Origin: Maritalea porphyrae
GTDB lineage: Bacteria; Pseudomonadota; Alphaproteobacteria; Rhizobiales; Devosiaceae
Length of the DNA: 64,000 nt
Direction: 5' to 3'
Assembly: GCF_030159895.1 (NCBI RefSeq)
Contig: NZ_BSNI01000002.1
Location: 932,039 to 996,038 of the forward strand
Made by a program: the position numbers and the translations under genes. The notes beneath the pieces were generated by a model that worked only from the letters and a program-made list of their open reading frames with translations, did no database searches and was not told where the DNA came from. The stretch's first letter is position 1. Every line of letters starts with the position of its first letter. Positions 17,466 to 26,317 of this stretch are shown one piece after another.

Positions 17466-18143
17466 ATGCATATCGAACCCGGCATCGTAGATGGTGCAAA
17501 AATCACCCTTTCATACGCAACAGCAACTGGCGCATTGGGCTACACCGCCAAAATGGCGTGGGACATGGTCAAAAATGATGGCGCGGCTTCTTTGGCAATT
17601 CGCAGCCTGTTCACCACAGCAATGGTGTTTGTTTATTTCCAAGTGCTGCCGCACCACCCAGTTGGCGTGTCTGAAGTGCATTTGATCATGGGCTCAACGC
17701 TTTTCCTGCTATTTGGTGCAGCGCCTGCCGCAATCGGTCTAACGCTAGGACTATTGCTGCAAGGCATGCTGTTCGCACCATTTGATTTGCCACAATTCGG
17801 CATCAACGTAACCACATTGCTTGTGCCATTGTTCGCAATGGCTGCTTTGGCGCAAAAGATCATTCCCGCAAAAACTGCATACAAAGACATTGGTTACGGC
17901 CAAGCGTTGCAGCTTTCAACACTCTACCAAGGCGGTATTGTCGCTTGGGTGATGTTCTGGGCATTTTACGGCCAAGGCTTTGGCGCTGAAAATGTAGCAA
18001 GCGTTCTTTCATTCGGCGCTGCATATATGACCGTGATCATCGTTGAGCCACTTGTAGACCTTGGTGCACTTGCTGGCGCGAAGTTCTTGTCTGGCCTTAA
18101 AGACAACGGCATATTTGAAAAGCGGTTGTTCGCCGCTGCATAG
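17466..18143 (+). CDS. cbiM: CbiM-type cobalt transport permease (energy-coupling factor S component)
   Basis: Membrane protein of 225 residues with about six hydrophobic segments. It begins MHIEPGIV, as in CbiM/NikM, where the free N-terminus and His2 bind the metal; this fixes the start at ATG 17466 rather than the GTG at 17436. AAGGA lies ten bases upstream. The segment VSEVHLIMGSTLFLLFGAAPAA is the CbiM signature. A cobalamin riboswitch precedes it, supporting cobalt import for B12 synthesis. CbiN, CbiQ and CbiO are not in the window, so it either works alone or uses components encoded elsewhere. Confidence 0.88.
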   Translation: MHIEPGIVDGAKITLSYATATGALGYTAKMAWDMVKNDGAASLAIRSLFTTAMVFVYFQVLPHHPVGVSEVHLIMGSTLFLLFGAAPAAIGLTLGLLLQGMLFAPFDLPQFGINVTTLLVPLFAMAALAQKIIPAKTAYKDIGYGQALQLSTLYQGGIVAWVMFWAFYGQGFGAENVASVLSFGAAYMTVIIVEPLVDLGALAGAKFLSGLKDNGIFEKRLFAAA

Positions 18144-18167
18144 TCCGCGAGCAAAACACTGAATTTG

Positions 18168-18203
18168 AAGGGGCGCATCCGATAAAAGGTGTCGCCCCTT
18201 TTT
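18168..18203 (+). terminator. Rho-independent terminator after cbiM
   Basis: AAGGGGCG (18168-18175) pairs with CGCCCCTT (18193-18200), followed by TTT. The hairpin includes the GTG at 18189, which argues against that codon as the start of the next gene. Confidence 0.8.
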
Positions 18204-18221
18204 GATGACTGGATGCCACCA

Positions 18222-18917
18222 ATGACCAAAGACAATAATGTTGAATGGCACGACAATGACCTGCCATTTTCGCAAAGCTTTGATGATCATTTCTACTCAC
18301 GCGCAGATGGACGCTTGGAGTGCGATCATGTCTTTTTGCGTGGCAATGAAGTGCATGTGCGTTGGATCAGTGCCAACAATTTTTCCATTGGCGAGCTTGG
18401 ATTTGGCACCGGGTTAAACCTATTGGAAACATGGCGGCAATGGATTGAGCAACGATCCGAAGGTCAGCAGCTTGTGTTTACTTCGTTTGAGCTTTACCCC
18501 ATGACCGCAGACGAGATTACCCGCGCCATTGCCCCTTGGCCGATGCTTGAAATCATGCGGGATACGCTTGTTGAGAGCTGGAGCGAGGCCATCTTGGGTA
18601 AATCGATCCAGTTGGACGCACAAACAACGTTTCAACTGATTGTTGGCGATGTGCGTGAAACACTGCCGGGCTGGAACAACAAAGCAGACGTTTGGTTCCT
18701 TGATGGCTTTGCGCCGTCAAAGAATCCGCAAATGTGGGAAGAGGCATTGATGCATGAGTTAGCAAACAAGACCAACCCAGAAGGCACATTCGCCACTTAC
18801 ACAGCAGCTGGCTGGGTGCGTCGAAACTTGCAGGCAGCAGGCTTTGCGGTTGAAAAATGCGCCGGCCATGCGGGAAAGCGCGAAATGATGCGCGGCGTGC
18901 TTCAATCCAGCGATTGA
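18222..18917 (+). CDS. mnmD: tRNA (mnm5s2U34) methyltransferase, MnmD-type (stand-alone N-terminal half of MnmC)
   Basis: SAM-dependent methyltransferase of 231 residues converting nm5(s2)U34 to mnm5(s2)U34 in the tRNA wobble base. The SAM motif GELGFGTGLNLLETW and the family signature WFLDGFAPSKNPQMW are present, followed by TYTAAGWVRRNLQAAGF. In E. coli this activity is fused to an FAD oxidase in MnmC; here the candidate oxidase is at 15931-17061, on the other strand beyond cbiM. Start is uncertain: ATG 18222 or ATG 18213; the GTG at 18189 lies inside a terminator. No strong ribosome-binding site is seen. Confidence 0.88.
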   Translation: MTKDNNVEWHDNDLPFSQSFDDHFYSRADGRLECDHVFLRGNEVHVRWISANNFSIGELGFGTGLNLLETWRQWIEQRSEGQQLVFTSFELYPMTADEITRAIAPWPMLEIMRDTLVESWSEAILGKSIQLDAQTTFQLIVGDVRETLPGWNNKADVWFLDGFAPSKNPQMWEEALMHELANKTNPEGTFATYTAAGWVRRNLQAAGFAVEKCAGHAGKREMMRGVLQSSD

Positions 18918-18949
18918 CCTTGCCCGCACTTTAATGTCACATCATCCAA

Positions 18950-19147
18950 CGTGGTTCTTGTTGGCGTAGTTCGTCAACGAGATGAAAAGGGAACATGGTG
19001 CGGCGTACGCAAAAGCGACCAAAACCATGGCTGCCCCCGCAACTGTGAGCGATGAGACGGCTCTTTGATTTGCCACTGACCCTACATTGGGGTCGGGAAG
19101 GCGAAGAACCGTTGTCCGAATCGCAAGCCAGGAGACCTGCCACACCA
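18950..19147 (+). ncRNA. Cobalamin riboswitch upstream of cobW
   Basis: Canonical AdoCbl riboswitch leader. It has AAAAGGGAACATGGTGCG, CTGCCCCCGCAACTGTGAGC (19031-19050), TTGCCACTG, GTCGGGAAGGCG and the exact B12 box AGCCAGGAGACCTGCC (19126-19141). It ends about 65 bases before the cobW start and should repress the cobW-cobN-cobO operon when cobalamin is abundant. Confidence 0.95.
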
Positions 19148-19212
19148 AAGGCGCGTTTTTTCGCGCAAGCACATACCATTTAACCCGTCGGGCGGACGGA
19201 GAAGGACTAGAA

Positions 19213-20286
19213 ATGAAAAAGAAAATTCCGGCAACGGTAATCACAGGCTTTTTGGGTGCTGGCAAAACCACACTTGTGCGCCACGTTCTAAACAATGCCA
19301 AGGGCAAACGCATCGCGCTAATTATCAATGAGTTTGGTGATGTGGGCGTTGACCGCGACGTGCTTAAGGGCTGCGGCGACGAAGCATGTGACGAAACAGA
19401 TATGGTTGAATTGGCCAACGGGTGCATTTGCTGCACCGTGGCTGAAGATTTTATCCCGACCATCACGCAGCTTTTGGCGCGTGAGCCGCGCCCTGATCAC
19501 ATCGTTATTGAAACGTCGGGCTTGGCGCTGCCACAGCCATTGGTGCGCGCGTTCAATTGGCCAGAGATAAAAGCTGACGTCACCGTTGATGGTGTGGTTA
19601 CCGTGGCCGATGCCGCCGCTTTGGCAGATGGTCGCTTTGCCTCGGACGAAGATGCGGTGAACAAGCAACGTCAGTCAGATGAAATGCTGGATCATGATAC
19701 GCCTATGGGCGAACTATTTGAGGATCAATTGGTTTGTGCCGATCTGATTTTGCTCAACAAATCCGATCTCGTGGACGAAGAAAAGTTGAACGCAGTTGAG
19801 GCTGAATTGCGCCGCCATTTGCGCGACGGTGTGAAACTGGTGCGTACTCAAAAAGGCGAAGTCGATATGGCGGCGCTACTTGGCATCGAGAGCGAATCTG
19901 AAGCTGATATGGAACAGCGCATGTCGCATCATGAGCGTCACCATGCCGCCGAAGGAGATGAACACCATCATCATCATCACGAGCATGATGATTTTGACAG
20001 CTTCTCCATTCGCCTTGGCGAGATTGCCAACAAAAAGCAATTGTCGGACGCGGTAGAAAACGTCATTCGCAAGCATGACATTTTGCGCCTCAAAGGATTT
20101 GCTGCGATCAAAGATGCGCCAGCGCGGTTGTCTTTGCAGGCTGTGGGGCCACGTATCGACACATATTTTGATCAGGTATGGGGTGAGCAAGACGAGCGCG
20201 GCACCGCGCTGGTCGTCATTGGTCAGGCACCTCTAAATCGCGATCAAATTACACAAGAATTGCAGGCGGCGCTGGGGCAGGGCTAA
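19213..20286 (+). CDS. cobW: CobW GTP-dependent metal chaperone for cobalamin synthesis
   Basis: G3E-family GTPase of 357 residues thought to deliver Co2+ to the cobaltochelatase. Walker A GFLGAGKTT is at residues 12-20 and the metal-binding CxCC motif (CICC) at 71-74; NKSD near 182 is the guanine-recognition motif. A His-rich stretch (residues about 239-258, including six consecutive His) lies between the GTPase and C-terminal domains and may buffer metal. GGAGAAGGA precedes the ATG at 19213; the longer frame from 19087 runs into the riboswitch and is rejected. The stop overlaps the cobN start (TAATG). Confidence 0.95.
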   Translation: MKKKIPATVITGFLGAGKTTLVRHVLNNAKGKRIALIINEFGDVGVDRDVLKGCGDEACDETDMVELANGCICCTVAEDFIPTITQLLAREPRPDHIVIETSGLALPQPLVRAFNWPEIKADVTVDGVVTVADAAALADGRFASDEDAVNKQRQSDEMLDHDTPMGELFEDQLVCADLILLNKSDLVDEEKLNAVEAELRRHLRDGVKLVRTQKGEVDMAALLGIESESEADMEQRMSHHERHHAAEGDEHHHHHHEHDDFDSFSIRLGEIANKKQLSDAVENVIRKHDILRLKGFAAIKDAPARLSLQAVGPRIDTYFDQVWGEQDERGTALVVIGQAPLNRDQITQELQAALGQG

Positions 20287-23200
20287 TGCACCTCCTCACC
20301 GCACAAGCCGGCGAGATTCAGCAAGAAGGCGAAGCGATTGACCTTGGTCAGAGCCCTGCCGATATTCTGTTTCTTTCTGCCGCCGACACAGAGCTGGCTG
20401 CGCTTGCCAACGCTGCCGACGCGCAAAATTTCGCTCAATTGCGTTTGGCCAACACCATGCGCATCAGCCACAATTTTTCGGTCGATCTTTGGTTAGAGCA
20501 AACCGCGATCAAGGCCAAATTGATCGTCGTGCGTTTGCTTGGCGGGCGCGCCTATTGGTCCTATGGCGTTGATCAGCTTTCGGCCATTTGCGCCGATAAC
20601 GGAATCAAGCTTGCCCTGTTGCCTGGCGATGCAAACCCGGATCCGGACTTGCAGGCGCGCTCGACGATCAGCGGTGATGCCTATGATGCATTGCATGCTT
20701 TGTTTGTGGCCGGTGGTGCTGACAACATGGCAGCAACGCTTATTGCCATGCAGCAAATTGCTGCCGACATGGCCGATCTGCCTACACCAAAACAAACACC
20801 ACGCGCGGGCATTTATGATCCGAAGAAGGGCGTTCTGGCGCTTAAAGATGTTGCTCTTGACGCGCATAAACCAATCGCACCGATCATCTTTTATCGCGCA
20901 CTTTTGGATGGCGGCAATATGGCGCCCATCCATGCGCTAATGGATGCTCTAGCGGCACAAGACATTCAAGCACTGCCTTTGGTTGTTGCATCGCTCAAAG
21001 AACAACATTGTGTTGAGTTCGCGCAAAACGCTTTCCAAAAGTTCTTTCCCGATGTGATCCTCAACGCAACCGGCTTTGCGCTTGGCATCAACGATCTGAG
21101 CGGCATGCAAAACCCATTTGCCAACACGGATGCGCCGATTATCCAATTGGTACAGGGCGGGCGCCCTGCAGAAGTTTGGGATAAAGATATTCAGGGCTTA
21201 AGCGCCAAAGACTTGGCGATGCAGGTCGTGCTGCCAGAACTAGATGGACGCATTGGCGATATTCTGATTGCCCATAAAGAACAAAATATATGGCATGAAC
21301 GCACCCAATGTCCCTTGTCCGCCAACCAGCCACACGCGCCTGGCATTGCTGCAGCGGCGGAGCTAACACGTAACTGGATCGCGCTGAAGAACACCAAAGC
21401 AGCCGAGCGCAAAGTTGGCATTGTTTTAGCCAATTATCCTATTCGCGACGGCCGAATTGCCAATGGCGTTGGCTATGATGCGCCACAATCAACTGTTGAG
21501 ATTTTGAACTTTCTCAAACAGGCGGATAATGGGTTGAGCGACTTGCCTGAAAATAGCAACGCCCTTGTGGAAGCTTTGCAGCAGGGGCCAACAAATGCTC
21601 ATCCGATGCGTGGCACCAGTCCTGCAAAACTAACGCTTGAGAACTATCATAGGCTGTTTTCTGCCTTGCCTGAAGCCGTGCAAAAGGACGTGACGGATCG
21701 CTGGGGTGAGCCATCAAACGATCCATTTGTGCGCGATGACACCTTTCATTTGCCGGTGCTTGATTATGGCAATGCGGTGGTAATGCTGCAGCCTGCGCGC
21801 GGTTATCATTTGGACGCTGAAGCGAGTTATCACGATCCGGATTTGGTGCCGCCTCATGCCTATCTGGCCGCCTATTTGTGGCTGCGCCATCAATTCGGCG
21901 CACAAGCCATTATCCACAATGGCAAGCACGGAAACTTGGAATGGCTGCCCGGCAAAGCCAATGCGCTAAGCCCCAACTGTTACCCGCAAATGCTATGGGG
22001 AAGCTTGCCGCATTTCTATCCGTTCATTGTCAATGATCCGGGCGAAGGCACGCAAGCCAAACGGAGAACCGGTGCGGTGATTATCGATCATTTGACGCCG
22101 CCGTTGACGCGGGCGGAAACCTATGGTCCGCTCAAAGACCTCGAGGCACTGGCGGATGAATATTACAACGCCTCAGGGCTCGATCAGCGTCGATTGAATG
22201 ATCTCAAATCCCGCATTCTTGACCTTTGCAAAGATACCGGTCTCGATAAGGATATGGGATTGGAGGATCAACCCGACGATGATGCGTTGGTGACCATCGA
22301 CACGTTTTTGTGCGAGCTCAAAGAAGCCCAGGTGCGGGACGGTTTGCACATATTCGGCCATGCGCCGAAAGGTCGATTGCATACCGATCTGCTGGTCGCG
22401 TTGGCCCGTGTGCCACGCGGCGAAGATCGAGCAGAAGATAAATCGCTCATTCGCGCTTTGGCTGACGATTTGGCGCTGGGCTTTGATCCACTTTCGGCCC
22501 CGATGGGCGAGCTTTGGGATGGTCCAAAACCTGAAGTCCTAGTTGCACAATCTGACGACAATTGGCGGCATATGGGCCACACAATTGAGCGGCTGGAATT
22601 GCTCGCCGCCAAACTTGTGGCCGCGGAGTTGGAATGCGACCCAGATTGGGTTTCAACCCCGGCGGTGCTGGGCGAGATTGAAAATGCGATTGCGCCAAAG
22701 CTAGAGCAATCGGGTCAGCTTGAGCGAGCCAATTTGCTCAAAGGCCTTTCTGGTAAGTTTGTCTCGCCCGGATCGTCGGGCGCGCCGACGCGCGGGCGTT
22801 TGGATGTGTTGCCCACCGGGCGCAATTTCTATTCTGTTGATAACCGAGCCGTACCCACACCCACCGCTTGGGAGTTGGGCAAAAAGTCTGCTGAAAACCT
22901 GATTACGCGTCACTTCCAAGATCACGGCACCTATTTGTCGGCTATTGCTTTGTCAGTGTGGGGAACTTCAAACATGCGCACCGGCGGTGACGATATCGCC
23001 CAGGCCTTGGCGCTGATTGGTGCAAAGCCAAAATGGGATGTGGGGTCGCATCGCGTCTCAGGCTATGAGATTATCCCATTGGCCATACTCGGTCGTCCGC
23101 GTGTTGATGTCACTTTGAGGATTTCAGGCTTCTTCCGCGATGCGTTCCCTGCTCAAATTGACTTGTTCGACAAAGCCATCCGCGCCATTGGCGCATTGGA

Positions 23201-24002
23201 TGAACCGTCAAGCGAAAACCCAATTGCCGAGCGGATGCGCACAGATGCGCTCGCGCTGATGGGCGAGGGGCAGTCTGAGGCCGATGCAGCAATGCAAGCG
23301 GGCTATCGGATTTTTGGCTCCAAACCTGGCGCTTATGGCGCTGGTCTCCAAGGCATTATGGATAGCGGCAATTGGCAAGATATTGATGATATCGCCACAG
23401 CCTTCCTCAATTGGGGTCAATATGCCTATGGCTCCAAAGCCAAAGGCCAAAAAGCACGCGCGCAATTGGTGTCGCGTTTAAAGTCGGTTGAGGCGATTGT
23501 GCACAACCAAGACAACCGCGAACATGACCTTTTGGATAGCGATGACTATTATCAGTTTGAAGGTGGATTAACGGCGACAGCTACGGCTTTGTCTGGGCAC
23601 CAGCCGATCAACTACCACAACGACCATTCGCGCCCCGAACGTCCCGTTGCCAAAACGCTGGATGAAGAAATTGCCAAGGTCATGCGCTCGCGTGTGGTCA
23701 ATCCAAAGTGGATTTCAGGCGTGATGCGCCACGGCTATAAGGGCGCGTTCGAAATCATCGCCACAACCGATTATATGTTTGCCTTTGCCGCTACAACCGG
23801 CGCGGTCAAGTCGCACCATTTCGATATTGCGTTTGACGCTTTTGTTCTTGATGATGAGGTGCGCACCTTCATTCAAGAAAACAATAAATATGGCTATGAC
23901 GAATTAATAGCCAAGTTTCGTGAGGCGATGGAGCGCGGCTTCTGGACGCCAAAACGCAATTCAACCTATGCCTTTTTAGATGGGAGCAATGATCAGCTAT
24001 GA
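20286..24002 (+). CDS. cobN: Cobaltochelatase subunit CobN
   Basis: Large subunit (1238 residues, normal length) of the ATP-dependent CobNST complex that inserts Co2+ into hydrogenobyrinic acid a,c-diamide in the late-insertion pathway. Characteristic CobN/magnesium-chelatase H-type segments are present, such as AIIHNGKHGNLEWLPGKAN, WGTSNMRTGGDDIAQAL and PRVDVTLRISGFFRDAFP. It overlaps cobW by one base and cobO by four. CobS and CobT, the AAA+ partners needed for activity, are not in the window and must be elsewhere if this enzyme works as usual. Confidence 0.96.
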   Translation: MHLLTAQAGEIQQEGEAIDLGQSPADILFLSAADTELAALANAADAQNFAQLRLANTMRISHNFSVDLWLEQTAIKAKLIVVRLLGGRAYWSYGVDQLSAICADNGIKLALLPGDANPDPDLQARSTISGDAYDALHALFVAGGADNMAATLIAMQQIAADMADLPTPKQTPRAGIYDPKKGVLALKDVALDAHKPIAPIIFYRALLDGGNMAPIHALMDALAAQDIQALPLVVASLKEQHCVEFAQNAFQKFFPDVILNATGFALGINDLSGMQNPFANTDAPIIQLVQGGRPAEVWDKDIQGLSAKDLAMQVVLPELDGRIGDILIAHKEQNIWHERTQCPLSANQPHAPGIAAAAELTRNWIALKNTKAAERKVGIVLANYPIRDGRIANGVGYDAPQSTVEILNFLKQADNGLSDLPENSNALVEALQQGPTNAHPMRGTSPAKLTLENYHRLFSALPEAVQKDVTDRWGEPSNDPFVRDDTFHLPVLDYGNAVVMLQPARGYHLDAEASYHDPDLVPPHAYLAAYLWLRHQFGAQAIIHNGKHGNLEWLPGKANALSPNCYPQMLWGSLPHFYPFIVNDPGEGTQAKRRTGAVIIDHLTPPLTRAETYGPLKDLEALADEYYNASGLDQRRLNDLKSRILDLCKDTGLDKDMGLEDQPDDDALVTIDTFLCELKEAQVRDGLHIFGHAPKGRLHTDLLVALARVPRGEDRAEDKSLIRALADDLALGFDPLSAPMGELWDGPKPEVLVAQSDDNWRHMGHTIERLELLAAKLVAAELECDPDWVSTPAVLGEIENAIAPKLEQSGQLERANLLKGLSGKFVSPGSSGAPTRGRLDVLPTGRNFYSVDNRAVPTPTAWELGKKSAENLITRHFQDHGTYLSAIALSVWGTSNMRTGGDDIAQALALIGAKPKWDVGSHRVSGYEIIPLAILGRPRVDVTLRISGFFRDAFPAQIDLFDKAIRAIGALDEPSSENPIAERMRTDALALMGEGQSEADAAMQAGYRIFGSKPGAYGAGLQGIMDSGNWQDIDDIATAFLNWGQYAYGSKAKGQKARAQLVSRLKSVEAIVHNQDNREHDLLDSDDYYQFEGGLTATATALSGHQPINYHNDHSRPERPVAKTLDEEIAKVMRSRVVNPKWISGVMRHGYKGAFEIIATTDYMFAFAATTGAVKSHHFDIAFDAFVLDDEVRTFIQENNKYGYDELIAKFREAMERGFWTPKRNSTYAFLDGSNDQL

Positions 24003-24628
24003 GCAAGAAAACCGACAATATGAGCGAAGAAGAGCTCAATGCCCGCCATACTGAAAAAATGAAAAAGAAGAAGGCGGCGCGCGATAAAATCATCGCCACC
24101 AAGACCATCGAAAAGGGCCTAACTATTGTTCATACCGGCAAGGGCAAGGGTAAATCTACCGCAGCTTTTGGCATGGTGTTTCGTGCGCTTGGCAATGGCA
24201 TGAAGGTCGCCGTAGTGCAGTTCGTGAAAGGCAAATGGGGCACAGGCGAGCGCAATGTGCTCGATAAGTTCCCAGATCAAGTTTCATTGGCGACCATGGG
24301 TGAGGGCTTTACTTGGGAAACTCAAGACCGCCAGCGCGACATCGATGCAGCCCGCGCTGCTTGGGAACAAGCTAAGGCATTTATTTTGGACGACAAACAT
24401 GACATGGTTCTGTGTGATGAGCTAAATATCGTGTTGCGGTACGACTATTTGCCCATCGAGGAAGTGCTGGAAGTCCTTGAGCAAAAACCTGAGATGAAAC
24501 ATGTGATCATCACAGGTCGGAATGCTAAAGATGAGCTGATTGAGTTTGCGGATTTGGTCACCGATATGACCCAAGTTAAACACCCATTCCGCTCCGGCGT
24601 GAAAGCACAAGTAGGAATTGAGTTCTAA
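23999..24628 (+). CDS. cobO: Cob(I)yrinic acid a,c-diamide adenosyltransferase CobO
   Basis: Transfers the adenosyl group of ATP to reduced cobalt of cob(I)yrinic acid a,c-diamide (CobO/BtuR/CobA type). The 209-residue product has the P-loop HTGKGKGKSTAAFG, then VVQFVKGKWGTGE and DELNIVLRYDYL, all typical. The basic, charged N-terminus (about 40 residues) is usual for the family. It overlaps cobN by four bases (ATGA) and is translationally coupled to it. Confidence 0.96.
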   Translation: MSKKTDNMSEEELNARHTEKMKKKKAARDKIIATKTIEKGLTIVHTGKGKGKSTAAFGMVFRALGNGMKVAVVQFVKGKWGTGERNVLDKFPDQVSLATMGEGFTWETQDRQRDIDAARAAWEQAKAFILDDKHDMVLCDELNIVLRYDYLPIEEVLEVLEQKPEMKHVIITGRNAKDELIEFADLVTDMTQVKHPFRSGVKAQVGIEF

Positions 24629-24647
24629 CAACTAAAAAAGAGGCCAT

Positions 24648-25556
24648 ATGCGCATACTGCAAGAAGAAGACCTAAACGCCATTCCAACCAGCGTTTTTCT
24701 CGATGCAGTTCGCGCGCAAGTTGAAGCAGATGCGCGCGGCGAAGCCATTGCACCGCCGCGCCATGCGGTAAACTTCGACCCCGGCGCGCTGGTGTTTACC
24801 TGCGGCGGCAACAAAGAAGTCGCCGGGTTCCGGGTCTATGATACATTCCCTAAAGCCAAAAATGCACAAGAAGACCAACTTGTCGTCGCCTATGATCGGC
24901 AGGCAGCAAAGCTAAAAGGGATCGCTGTTGGCGAGCGCTTGGGCGCTATTCGCACAGGATGCCTAGGTGGTGTTGCCATAGACAAGCTAGTGCCCGAAAA
25001 CCGAATTGAAAAACTGGCACTGGTTGGCACTGGATTACAGGCGCAGACGCAACTCGAGGCCATATTGAGCCTTCGGACCATCAACAAAATCAGTGTTTAT
25101 AGCCGCTCGCTGGATAGACGCGGTGATTTTGCCGCTAAGATGGCGAAAAAGTTCGGCGTAAATATCACCCCAAGCACGAGTGCTGAAAGAGCGGTTCACG
25201 ATGCCGATCTGGTCGTTTTGGCTACCAATTCTGCAAAGCCGGTCATTGAGACTGGTTGGCTCAAACAGGGTGCACACGTTTCAACGCTTGGTCCGAAATT
25301 TGTTGGCCGACACGAATTGCCACTTGATATTGTTGACCGTTGCCGGCTGCTTGTGTCGGACAGCCCGCAACAGATCAAAGGACAGGGCGAAAAGCACATG
25401 TTCCACGATGTGGACTTGAACATACAACATTTGGGCGCGAGCCAGTATGCTTATAGCAGCGGTGACCTGACCTTGTTTTTGTCGGCCGGACTTGCCGGGA
25501 CTGAAGTCACTGCGCTTAGCGCCGCGATAGATTTTTTGGACACACTAGGAGGCTAA
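24648..25556 (+). CDS. Ornithine cyclodeaminase/mu-crystallin family NAD(P)-binding protein
   Basis: Protein of 302 residues in the OCD/mu-crystallin superfamily. The C-terminal Rossmann domain shows LALVGTGLQAQTQLEAIL followed by KISVYSRSLDRRGDFAAKM and DADLVVLATNSAKPVIE. Family activities include ornithine cyclodeaminase, alanine dehydrogenase, ketimine reductase and opine-type synthases; I cannot tell which applies. It follows cobO by 19 bases on the same strand, and a strong AGGAGG near its end leads into the NUDIX gene, so it is likely part of the cobW transcript or a downstream extension of it. Confidence 0.85.
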   Translation: MRILQEEDLNAIPTSVFLDAVRAQVEADARGEAIAPPRHAVNFDPGALVFTCGGNKEVAGFRVYDTFPKAKNAQEDQLVVAYDRQAAKLKGIAVGERLGAIRTGCLGGVAIDKLVPENRIEKLALVGTGLQAQTQLEAILSLRTINKISVYSRSLDRRGDFAAKMAKKFGVNITPSTSAERAVHDADLVVLATNSAKPVIETGWLKQGAHVSTLGPKFVGRHELPLDIVDRCRLLVSDSPQQIKGQGEKHMFHDVDLNIQHLGASQYAYSSGDLTLFLSAGLAGTEVTALSAAIDFLDTLGG

Positions 25557-25623
25557 ATTCTTTGAGCGGCTAGAAGATGCGCCACCGATCAATCGGCCTC
25601 TCGCAATCGGCGCTGTCACGCTC

Positions 25624-26016
25624 TTGTTTTGGCGCGACGGTGTTTTGTTGGAGAAACGCAGCGACAATGGACAATGGAGTTTCCCAGGTGGCAGTGCCGA
25701 GCCCAATGAAAGGCCAAAGGATTGTGCTGCCCGCGAATTGGAGGAAGAGACCGGCTTATCTGGTCTTGATCTGCAGTTTGTAAAGCTGTTCGATGATCCG
25801 GGCACCATAGGTGCATATGATGACGGAAATGTCGTCCAAACCCATGTGTCAGTTTTCAAGACCCGTCTATCTGCGGAGCCGCAATTGCGCATCAGTGCGG
25901 AATCAACCAAGCTCACATTTCATTCTGCAACGGCGCTCACAAAGCTTGACTTAGCGCCTTCGCATAATCCCATTCGAAAACTCGCAACAAAGTTGCTCGC
26001 AAAGGCCGATAAATGA
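25624..26016 (+). CDS. NUDIX hydrolase (start unclear; coding similarity extends upstream)
   Basis: Hydrolase of nucleoside diphosphates linked to other moieties. The NUDIX box GSAEPN-E-RPKDCAA-RELEEETGL fits GX5EX7REUXEEXGU. The usual N-terminal strand (APPINRPLAIGAVTLLFWRDG) is encoded in frame from about 25549, but no ATG, GTG or TTG occurs there until TTG 25624, which would remove part of the fold. A strong AGGAGG at 25547-25552 points to TTG 25562, which is one base out of frame and stops after three codons. This suggests a frameshift, an unusual start codon or a sequence error. It overlaps the next gene by four bases. Confidence 0.75.
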   Translation: MFWRDGVLLEKRSDNGQWSFPGGSAEPNERPKDCAARELEEETGLSGLDLQFVKLFDDPGTIGAYDDGNVVQTHVSVFKTRLSAEPQLRISAESTKLTFHSATALTKLDLAPSHNPIRKLATKLLAKADK

Positions 26017-26306
26017 CCAAGGACATCAAAATAGAATTTGAAGAAGATAACACGCGCGGGCGCTTCTTTGCGGACCTTGGTGAGGGGCACGTGGCTGAGA
26101 TGACATTTGTGCGAAACCACAATCAAATGATCATAGACCATACGCGTGTTCCAAAACAGTTCGAGGGGCAAGGTATTGCGGCGAAATTGGTAGTTGAGGG
26201 CGTGGAGTTTGCGCGCAAGAACAGGCGCAAAATCGTTCCTGTTTGTTCCTACGTTGTCGTGCAGTTCAAGCGGCACAAAGACTGGGCCGACGTTCTAGCA
26301 GCATAA
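26013..26306 (+). CDS. Small GNAT family N-acetyltransferase-like protein (COG2388/YidJ type)
   Basis: Compact protein of 97 residues matching the short GNAT class: AEMTFVRNHNQMIIDHTRVP, then the acetyl-CoA loop region KQFEGQGIAAKLVVEGVEFA, and IVPVCSYVVVQFKRHKD. The substrate is unknown. It overlaps the NUDIX gene by four bases (ATGA) and is followed by the rhodanese gene 11 bases later. Confidence 0.85.
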   Translation: MTKDIKIEFEEDNTRGRFFADLGEGHVAEMTFVRNHNQMIIDHTRVPKQFEGQGIAAKLVVEGVEFARKNRRKIVPVCSYVVVQFKRHKDWADVLAA

Positions 26307-26317
26307 AGGAGTTTGCG

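Noticed and set aside
18189-18221. GTG start for the MnmD gene
   Set aside because: The codon is inside the cbiM terminator hairpin; in-frame ATG codons occur at 18213 and 18222.
19087-19212. N-terminal extension of CobW
   Set aside because: These bases form the 3' part of the cobalamin riboswitch, including the B12 box, and encode no conserved residues.
26243-26317. Longer upstream start for the rhodanese gene
   Set aside because: It overlaps the GNAT gene for over 60 bases in another frame; TTG 26318 has an AAGGAG site at correct spacing.
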